DNA of 6,551 bases from Bryobacteraceae bacterium (GTDB lineage Bacteria; Acidobacteriota; Terriglobia; Bryobacterales; Bryobacteraceae), in contig CANGVB010000210.1 of the NCBI GenBank assembly GCA_947456995.1, forward strand, positions 1 to 6,551. Reading direction: 5' to 3'. Of this stretch, positions 1 to 5,240 are shown in pieces (positions within the stretch are counted from its first letter, which is position 1; each line of letters begins with the position of its first letter). Under the pieces are notes generated by a model. It was given only the letters and a program-made list of their open reading frames with translations, did no database searches and had not been told where the DNA came from. Made by a program: the position numbers and the translations under genes.

Positions 1-752
1 CGGCGATCATTCTTGGTGTTGCTAATAAGTGGAGCATTGCTTACGCGATTGCGGAGTCGTACCGACGGGAAGGGGCGCGCCTGATCCTGACCTATCAGGG
101 CGAACGCCAGAAGCTCACCGTAGAAGATCTGGGCAAAGATCTGGGCGCGGCAATGGTGCTCAATTGCGACGTAACGAAGGAAGAAGAGCTGGCGGCCACG
201 GTTGCGGCGCTCAGCGGGGAGAAGCTGGATGTAGTGGTGCACTCGATTGCCTTCGCCAATCGCGAGGACCTCAGCCGGCCGTTCCTGGAGACCTCGCGCG
301 ATGGCTACTTGCTGGCACAGGAAGTCAGCGCTTATTCATTGGTGAGTGTGGCCCGGGCCTTTGCGCCGCTGATGACCGAGGGTGGCTCGATCATGACCCT
401 TACCTACCTTGGGGCGGTAAGAGTGGTTCAGAACTACAACGTAATGGGTGTGGCGAAGGCTGCTCTGGAGGCCTGCGTGCGCTATCTGGCTAGTGATCTG
501 GGGGCTAAGAATATTCGCGTGAATGCGATTTCTGCCGGGCCGATCAAGACGGCTAGCGCTCGCGGGATCAAGGATTTTTCGAATGTACTCGACGGCGTGT
601 CGGCGGTTGCGCCGCTCAAGCGCAATACCGATCCGGCCGAGGTGGGCGATACGGCTGTATTTCTGGGCAGCGCGCTGGGCCGGGGTGTTACGGGCAATGT
701 GATTTATGTCGACGCTGGCTTCCAGGTGATGGGTTTGGCGACGCCGGAATAG
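1..752 (+). CDS. fabI: Enoyl-[acyl-carrier-protein] reductase (NADH), FabI; 5' end cut by the window
   Basis: This enzyme reduces the trans-2-enoyl-ACP double bond in the last step of each cytosolic type II fatty acid elongation cycle. The reading frame runs from base 3 to the TAG at 750-752, giving 249 visible residues. Alignment from memory with E. coli FabI suggests about 11 N-terminal residues are missing, so the ATG at 153 is internal. The short-chain dehydrogenase fold shows the dinucleotide-binding stretch GVANKWSIA near the start. The FabI catalytic pair is a Tyr at 405-407 and the YNVMGVAK motif, with its Tyr at 435-437 and Lys at 456-458. RVNAISAGPIKT follows, and the C-terminal VDAGF is typical of the family. 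The segment HSIAFAN and the region after the catalytic Lys resemble Staphylococcus/Bacillus FabI more than the E. coli enzyme. TYQGERQKL after the second strand lacks the Arg-Lys pair linked to NADPH preference in S. aureus, so NADH use is inferred. The gene is intact apart from the window edge. Confidence 0.95.
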   Translation, partial: AIILGVANKWSIAYAIAESYRREGARLILTYQGERQKLTVEDLGKDLGAAMVLNCDVTKEEELAATVAALSGEKLDVVVHSIAFANREDLSRPFLETSRDGYLLAQEVSAYSLVSVARAFAPLMTEGGSIMTLTYLGAVRVVQNYNVMGVAKAALEACVRYLASDLGAKNIRVNAISAGPIKTASARGIKDFSNVLDGVSAVAPLKRNTDPAEVGDTAVFLGSALGRGVTGNVIYVDAGFQVMGLATPE

Positions 753-771
753 CGGCACAGCGAGCGGCACA

Positions 772-796
772 AGAGGCGGCATGATTGCGAGCCTCT
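772..796 (+). other. Short hairpin downstream of fabI
   Basis: AGAGGC (772-777) is an exact inverted repeat of GCCTCT (791-796). Inside it, GCA (779-781) can pair with TGC (786-788) around a TGAT loop, with one unpaired base on the left side and two on the right. It lies 20 bases after the fabI stop. No run of T follows the stem, so it does not look like a standard intrinsic terminator. Its right arm is also the left arm of the larger palindrome at 791-833, so the two structures cannot form at once in RNA. Confidence 0.45.
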
Positions 797-833
797 AGTC
801 AATTATACTCTTATAGTACAATTGTTTAGAGGC
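791..833 (+). promoter_or_regulatory. 43-base imperfect palindrome covering the Fic gene ribosome binding site
   Basis: The element is symmetric about base 812. The left arm reads GCCTCTA (791-797), GT, CAATT (800-804), A, TACT (806-809). The right arm reads AGTA (815-818), C, AATTG (820-824), TT, TAGAGGC (827-833), and the loop is CTTAT. Of 19 arm positions, 16 are Watson-Crick pairs, one (798/826) would be a G-U pair in RNA, and two are mismatched. The right arm contains AGAGG (828-832), the only Shine-Dalgarno-like sequence before the ATG at 837. As DNA it could be a dimeric operator. As RNA it could hide the ribosome binding site. It also contains TATACT (804-809) and TATAGT (812-817), which resemble -10 boxes, but no good -35 is spaced correctly. 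The symmetry is seen in the sequence, and the regulatory role is inferred. Confidence 0.65.
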
Positions 834-836
834 ATT

Positions 837-2123
837 ATGGTAGCGGCGAAAAGAGCGGCACAGGCGACGTCAAAAACGAGACTGAAGAGCCCGGGTTCGC
901 TGTCGGGCGACGGCATGACGCCTGTGATGCCGGCGGAGGGTAAGGGTGAAGTTGATGCTCTAGGCTTCAAGTTGACCCAGGTGGCGAGTGCTTTTGCCGC
1001 TCAGGTGAATCCAGAAAACAGATTGGCCATTAGAGAGCTGGTGCGGTCGATGAACTGTTACTACTCGAATCTGATTGAGGGGCACCATACACATCCACGG
1101 GATATCGATTCGGCACTGTCCCGAGACTATGTTGGCAAGCCGGAAAAGCGGAATCTGCAATTGGAGGCAGCGGCCCATATCCACCTGCAGGGTTTGATCG
1201 ACGAAGGTAAGGGGCCTGATATTGAACCGGCGAGTGCGGAGTATGCGCGATGGTTGCACAGCGAGTTTTGTTTACATTTGCCGAAGGAATTACTTGCGGT
1301 TGAGAACCCGGAGACGGGGGAGCGCAAGACCGTGATCCCGGGTGAATTTCGTGACGGTGGAGTGGCAGTTGGGGCACATGTGCCACCTCGCGCGGAAGAG
1401 TTGCCCGCTTATCTGAAGCATTTTGAAGAAGCCTACAGTTCGAAAGCAATGTCCGGGCATCGTTATGTGATTGCGCTTGGGGCTGCTCACCATCGATTTG
1501 CTTGGATCCATCCCTTCTATGATGGCAATGGCCGAGTGGTAAGGTTGATGTCCCATGCGATGTTGATGCGCTCAGGACTCGGCTGCAGCATGTGGAGCGT
1601 GGCCCGCGGTTTGGCTCGAAGTGTAGAGCGTTACAAGGCGTTGCTGGCTGCAGCAGACCAACCAAGATATGGCGACTATGACGGTCGGGGCATGTTGAGC
1701 GAGCGAGCTTTAGTGGAGTTTTGCGCGTATTTTCTCGAGACGGCCATCGATCAGGTAGGTTTTATGGCGAAATTGATCGAGCCAGGAGCCTTGCTGGGAC
1801 GGATCGAGGCCTGGTGCGCGCGGCAGGTGGCGGCGAAGAAATTGGAAAAGGGCAGCTATCAGGTGCTGCGCGAGGTCTGGTATCAGGGCTCGATTGAACG
1901 GGGCCAGGTGCCGGCGATTGCAGCCGTAAAGGAACGCCAGGGGCGGGAAATCGTCTCACGTTTGCTTGAGTTGCGCGTCTTAAAGTCTGAGCTGCCGCGC
2001 GGACCTTTGCGGCTGAATTTTCCGATTGACGTAGTGGAAGAGTGGTTTCCCGGGATGTATCCACCGTTTTCGCGGATGCCGGAAACCGGCACTCAAATTT
2101 GGCCCTCTATGGGTATGATGTAA
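837..2123 (+). CDS. Fic-domain protein AMP-transferase, class II, with C-terminal winged-helix-like region
   Basis: Fic enzymes usually transfer AMP from ATP to a Ser, Thr or Tyr hydroxyl of a target protein. This 428-residue cytoplasmic protein has a basic, low-complexity N-terminus (1-40) and an inhibitory-helix motif SNLIEG at 77-82, matching [S/T]xxxE[G/N]. It then has a target-docking flap around PGEFRDGGVAVGAHVPP (168-184). The complete catalytic motif HPFYDGNGRVVR is at 225-236, with catalytic His225, nucleotide-binding loop residues and Arg236, the expected partner of inhibitory Glu81. Residues about 335-405 look like a winged helix and end in FPIDVVEEWFPGMYPP, as in many Fic proteins. 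The inhibitory helix preceding the Fic core defines class II, which needs no separate antitoxin, and none is seen nearby. ATG 837 is chosen over an in-frame TTG at 822 because AGAGG (828-832) precedes it and the TTG lies inside the palindrome. The target is unknown. The gene looks intact. Confidence 0.92.
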   Translation: MVAAKRAAQATSKTRLKSPGSLSGDGMTPVMPAEGKGEVDALGFKLTQVASAFAAQVNPENRLAIRELVRSMNCYYSNLIEGHHTHPRDIDSALSRDYVGKPEKRNLQLEAAAHIHLQGLIDEGKGPDIEPASAEYARWLHSEFCLHLPKELLAVENPETGERKTVIPGEFRDGGVAVGAHVPPRAEELPAYLKHFEEAYSSKAMSGHRYVIALGAAHHRFAWIHPFYDGNGRVVRLMSHAMLMRSGLGCSMWSVARGLARSVERYKALLAAADQPRYGDYDGRGMLSERALVEFCAYFLETAIDQVGFMAKLIEPGALLGRIEAWCARQVAAKKLEKGSYQVLREVWYQGSIERGQVPAIAAVKERQGREIVSRLLELRVLKSELPRGPLRLNFPIDVVEEWFPGMYPPFSRMPETGTQIWPSMGMM

Positions 2124-2156
2124 GTTCACCCCAAAGATAGAAAGCAAAATCATCTT

Positions 2157-3107
2157 ATGATCCAGGTTGATGGATTGACGAAGCGCTATGCGCACACCGT
2201 CGCGGTTGATCATGTTTCCTTCTCTGTTGAGAAGGGGCAGATCGTCGGGTTTCTTGGGCCCAATGGCGCCGGGAAAACTACCACGATGCGCATGCTCACC
2301 TGCTTTATGCCCCCCTCGGAAGGCACGGCTTCAATCGCAGGTTTTGATGTGGTCAAGCAGCCGCTTGAAGTCAAAAAAAGGATTGGTTATCTGCCCGAAA
2401 CGCCTCCTGTCTATCCGGACATGGAAGTGGGCGAATATCTACAGTTTGTAGCCCGCATCAAGGGTGTTCCCGAGAAGGAAGTGCTTCAGCGCAGCCAGGA
2501 AGCAGCGGCCAAGTGTTTTGTTAAGGATGTCTGGTCCAAGCTGATCGGCAAACTCTCCAAGGGCTACCGGCAGCGTGTGGGCCTGGCGCAAGCAATCATC
2601 CATAATCCGGAAGTACTGATTCTCGACGAGCCCACCAGCGGTTTTGACCCGAAGCAGATTCTCGAGACTCGCGATCTCATCAAGAGCCTCGCCGGGGCAC
2701 ACACTATTGTCCTGAGCACACACATCCTGCAAGAAGTAAAGGCAATGTGCGAGAGCCTGGTGATCATCAACAAGGGCAAGATTGCCACCTCCGGCACGAT
2801 GGAAGACCTCACGCGGCGCAATGGGGCGGTGATGGAAGTGTCGGTGCCCGAAGGGGCACTGGGCGCAGAAGATCTCAGCGCACCGTTTTCGTCACTAGAG
2901 GGCGTCAATGGTGTGACGGCAACCAATGATGGCGGGCTGTGGCGCATTGACGTGGATACGCTGACCAGCGAGGATTTGCGGCCGAAACTGGCCCAGATCG
3001 TGCTGGGCAAGGGTTGGAACCTGTACCGTCTGGATTCGGCAGCAGTGAGCCTCGATGAGTTGTTCCTGAGCCTGACCACATTGGCCGCGGAGGAAGTGAA
3101 GCAATGA
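2157..3107 (+). CDS. ABC transporter ATP-binding protein, GldA-like (ABC-2 type)
   Basis: This 316-residue cytoplasmic ATPase would power the permease encoded next. All nucleotide-binding motifs are present: Walker A GPNGAGKT (34-41), signature LSKGYRQRV (133-141), Walker B VLILDEPT (153-160) with catalytic Glu158, D-loop SGFDP (161-165) and H-loop His189 in STHIL. The Q-loop position reads GYLPE (77-81), with Glu in place of Gln, as I recall for GldA-type proteins. The stretch GYRQRVGLAQAI and the C-terminal extension after residue 215 also fit the GldA/multidrug-export ATPase group. The ATG at 2157 sits 33 bases after the Fic stop, and no strong ribosome binding site is visible before it. 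This gene opens a four-gene operon and its stop overlaps the permease start as ATGA. The transported substrate cannot be told. The symbol is withheld because orthology to Bacteroidetes gldA is unproven. Confidence 0.93.
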   Translation: MIQVDGLTKRYAHTVAVDHVSFSVEKGQIVGFLGPNGAGKTTTMRMLTCFMPPSEGTASIAGFDVVKQPLEVKKRIGYLPETPPVYPDMEVGEYLQFVARIKGVPEKEVLQRSQEAAAKCFVKDVWSKLIGKLSKGYRQRVGLAQAIIHNPEVLILDEPTSGFDPKQILETRDLIKSLAGAHTIVLSTHILQEVKAMCESLVIINKGKIATSGTMEDLTRRNGAVMEVSVPEGALGAEDLSAPFSSLEGVNGVTATNDGGLWRIDVDTLTSEDLRPKLAQIVLGKGWNLYRLDSAAVSLDELFLSLTTLAAEEVKQ

Positions 3108-3871
3108 GAAACGTATTGACGATTGCGCGTAAGGAATTAAACGCGTACTTTCAGTCGCCCATCGCCTATGTGCTGATTGGCGCTTATGCGGCGATGTTTG
3201 GATACTTCTTCTGGTCGCTCGTTTACTTCTTTGTGCGAGCAAGCATGCAGGCACAGATGACCGGCCGTACGATGCCGATGAACCTGAACGAACTGGTGAT
3301 TCGCAATCTGCTGGGCAATTGCGGGGTGCTTTGCCTGTTTATGATTCCGATGCTGACGATGCGTTTGTTTGCCGAAGAAAAGAGCCGCGGCACGATGGAA
3401 TTGCTGCTCACCTCGCCCCTGAAAGACTGGGAAATTTTGCTCGGCAAGTGGGCGGGCGCAGTGGGGATGTATGCAAGTTTGCTGGCCTTTTCAGGCCTGA
3501 ATCTGATTTTCCTGTTTGCCTATGGCAAGCCGGACTGGAAGCCGCTGGCGGTTGGCTATCTGGGCCTCTTGTTACAGGGCGCGGCGATGCTGGCACTGGG
3601 GATGTTCTTGTCTTCGGTGACGCAGAACCAGATTGCGGCTGCGTTCAGCACCTTTGTGCTGTTGCTGATGTTGTGGGTCTTTGAGTGGATGTCCAACATG
3701 GATCAAAACGTAGTCACCGAGGTTTTGACGTACGTGTCGCTGCTGCGTCACAACGAGTCGTTTATTAAGGGGGTGCTGGATCTGAAGGACGTCCTTTACT
3801 ACGCGAGTGTGAGTTTTCTGGGGCTGTTTTTGACAGCAAGATCACTCGAGTCACTGAGGTACCGGGGATAG
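3104..3871 (+). CDS. ABC-2 type permease subunit, GldF/NosY-like
   Basis: This is the 255-residue inner-membrane channel partner of the preceding ATPase. Hydrophobic segments lie at about 19-44, 72-89, 115-139, 149-170, 177-196 and 228-246, giving the six helices usual for ABC-2 permeases. The cytoplasmic stretch RLFAEEKSRGTMELLLTSPL (87-106) is the characteristic ABC-2 motif thought to contact the ATPase. The N-terminus, with IARKELNAYFQSPIAYV, is typical of GldF-like subunits. The start codon overlaps the ATPase stop by four bases, with GGAGG at 3089-3093 ten bases upstream, so translation is probably coupled. In some organisms this permease is fused to the GldG-like protein, but here the two are separate genes with a single base between them. 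The substrate is unknown. Confidence 0.92.
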   Translation: MRNVLTIARKELNAYFQSPIAYVLIGAYAAMFGYFFWSLVYFFVRASMQAQMTGRTMPMNLNELVIRNLLGNCGVLCLFMIPMLTMRLFAEEKSRGTMELLLTSPLKDWEILLGKWAGAVGMYASLLAFSGLNLIFLFAYGKPDWKPLAVGYLGLLLQGAAMLALGMFLSSVTQNQIAAAFSTFVLLLMLWVFEWMSNMDQNVVTEVLTYVSLLRHNESFIKGVLDLKDVLYYASVSFLGLFLTARSLESLRYRG

Positions 3872-3872
3872 T

Positions 3873-5225
3873 ATGAACACACGTCAACAAAAATACAGCC
3901 TCTATTCGACCGCATACATTTTGGTGATTGTCGCCGTACTCGGCGTCGCCAACTATCTGGCGAACAAGAACAACAAGACCTACGATACGACTTCGAACAA
4001 GCGCTATAGCCTCTCCGATCAGACCGTGAAGATCGTGAAGGGCCTGTCGAAAGATGTTCAGATCACTTACTGGGATAACCAGGAAGGCTTTACGCAAGCC
4101 AAGGATCTGCTGGGGCAATACACGATTCTGTCTTCGAAGCTGAAGGTGGAATATGTAGACGCGATCAAGAAGCCGGCGCTAGCTCGCGCCGCCGGGATTA
4201 CTAATCTCGGTACGATCATTGTCGAATCCGGGCCGAAGCGCGAAGAAGCCAAGGGGCTTAGCGAAGAACAAATTACCAGCGCTCTGGTGCGTGTACTCAA
4301 GGGCACCGAGCGTACCGTTTGTTTTGCTCAGGGTGGCGGTGAAAAAGAACTCGACAAGAGCGCTCGCGACGGCTACACGGCTGTCAAAGAGATTGTGACT
4401 CGCGATAACTATAAGCTCGATACGCTGAACTTGCTCGAGACGGCCGATATTCCGGCCAAATGCACCGTACTTGTTGTACCGGGGCCGAAGTTCGATTATC
4501 CGGCCAGCGCTGTTGAAAGCCTGAAGAAGCATGTCGAAGGTGGTGGCAAGGTGTTGTTTATGCTTGACCCTCCCTTCAACGTAGACAAGCTGAAAGTGGC
4601 TGAAAACAAGCTGTTGGTAGATGTGCTGGCTGGCTGGGGCGTGACCCTGAACAAAGACCTTGTGGTGGATTTAAGCCGCGTAGGCCAGATGATGGGTGGC
4701 GCTGTGCTGGCTAACAAGTTTGAGAGCCATCCGATTGTGCGCGAGATGTCAGGCCGGCCCGTGGTGATGGCCTTCCCGCGTTCGATGGAAGGCAAGTCTG
4801 GCGACAAGACGACCGTCGAGAAGCTCTTCTCATCGATGAATTCGAGCTTTGCGCTGACCGATCTGACCAAGGCCGAAATCGATCCGAACCCCGACAAGGA
4901 CAAGCGTGGGCCATTTACGATGAGCGTGGCCGGGTCTTATAAAACCGGTGTCGAGAACAAGGATGGCCGCTTTGTCGTGGTTGGGAATTCGAGCTTTATC
5001 GATAACGGCAACATCCAGCTTTATGGCAACTCGGATCTGTTCTTGAACATGCTCGCCTGGTTGAGTGCAGATGAAGATCTGATCTCGATTCGCCCGAAGG
5101 ATCCGGAAGATCGCCGGATTCAGCTCGAGCAGGGGCAGATGAATACGCTGATCACGGTGAGCCAGTTTATATTGCCCCTGATTGCGCTGGGCGGTGCTGT
5201 TTGGATCTGGCGCAAGCGCCGCTAA
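3873..5225 (+). CDS. GldG-like ABC transporter auxiliary protein, membrane anchored
   Basis: This 450-residue protein belongs to the GldG-like family (ABC_transp_aux) that accompanies ABC-2 permeases. One N-terminal membrane helix (about 13-30) and one C-terminal helix (about 426-446, followed by WRKRR) bracket a large soluble domain that is probably periplasmic. After the first helix, NKRYSLSDQTVKIVKGL (42-58) is typical of the family start. The central domain includes TVCFAQGGGEKEL (148-160), VLVVPGPK (199-206) and GGKVLFMLDPP (224-234). Near the end, GRFVVVGNSSFIDN (365-378) and NMLAWLSADEDLISIRPK (392-409) are further family hallmarks. The position I remember as GHGE in relatives reads GGGE here (154-157). 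The start lies one base after the permease stop, with GAGG at 3856-3859 and GGGGA at 3864-3868 as candidate ribosome binding sites. It probably acts with the permease, but no enzymatic role is established. Confidence 0.9.
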   Translation: MNTRQQKYSLYSTAYILVIVAVLGVANYLANKNNKTYDTTSNKRYSLSDQTVKIVKGLSKDVQITYWDNQEGFTQAKDLLGQYTILSSKLKVEYVDAIKKPALARAAGITNLGTIIVESGPKREEAKGLSEEQITSALVRVLKGTERTVCFAQGGGEKELDKSARDGYTAVKEIVTRDNYKLDTLNLLETADIPAKCTVLVVPGPKFDYPASAVESLKKHVEGGGKVLFMLDPPFNVDKLKVAENKLLVDVLAGWGVTLNKDLVVDLSRVGQMMGGAVLANKFESHPIVREMSGRPVVMAFPRSMEGKSGDKTTVEKLFSSMNSSFALTDLTKAEIDPNPDKDKRGPFTMSVAGSYKTGVENKDGRFVVVGNSSFIDNGNIQLYGNSDLFLNMLAWLSADEDLISIRPKDPEDRRIQLEQGQMNTLITVSQFILPLIALGGAVWIWRKRR

Positions 5226-5230
5226 GGAGA
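5224..5230 (+). promoter_or_regulatory. Ribosome binding site deciding the DUF4340 gene start
   Basis: AAGGAGA overlaps the last two bases of the GldG-like gene's stop codon and lies ten bases before the ATG at 5241. It is the strongest Shine-Dalgarno match in the window. It fixes the start of the last gene and suggests that translation is coupled within the operon. Confidence 0.7.
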
Positions 5231-5240
5231 TTTGAGGCTG

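Larger units (their letters stand above)
751..862 (+). repeat. Three direct copies of the 9-mer AGCGGCACA
   Basis: AGCGGCACA occurs at 751-759 (starting within the fabI stop codon), 763-771 and 854-862 (inside the first codons of the Fic gene). The first two copies are 12 bases apart, and a partial copy, GGCGGCA, lies at 775-781. The spacing is irregular and the GC-rich word could recur by chance. A role as a binding site or a trace of local duplication is speculative. Confidence 0.35.

Noticed and set aside
336..782. Minus-strand open frame opposite fabI
   Set aside because: It is a shadow of the strongly conserved fabI frame. Its translation resembles no known family and it has no ribosome binding site context.
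772..796. Intrinsic terminator for fabI
   Set aside because: The stem is only six pairs plus a short inner stem and is not followed by a T run.
804..817. Possible -10 boxes TATACT and TATAGT (+ strand) and TATAAT (- strand, 807-802) within the palindrome
   Set aside because: No acceptable -35 hexamer lies 16-18 bases upstream on either strand. TTGCGA at 785-790 is only 13 bases from TATACT. The matches follow partly from the AT-rich palindrome itself, so I do not call a promoter.
1030..1665. Minus-strand open frame of 211 codons opposite the Fic gene
   Set aside because: It lies fully inside the conserved Fic coding region, and its predicted protein is low in recognisable structure and rich in Ser, Pro and His, as expected for an antisense shadow.
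837..2123. Fic gene as part of a mobile island or toxin-antitoxin module
   Set aside because: There is no integrase, transposase, terminal repeat or antitoxin-like small gene, no obvious base-composition break, and the inhibitory helix is built into the protein.
2102..2156. Promoter for the ABC operon, with TATGAT at 2114-2119 as -10
   Set aside because: No -35-like sequence is placed correctly and the hexamer lies in the end of the Fic coding region. The ABC genes could equally be co-transcribed from upstream.
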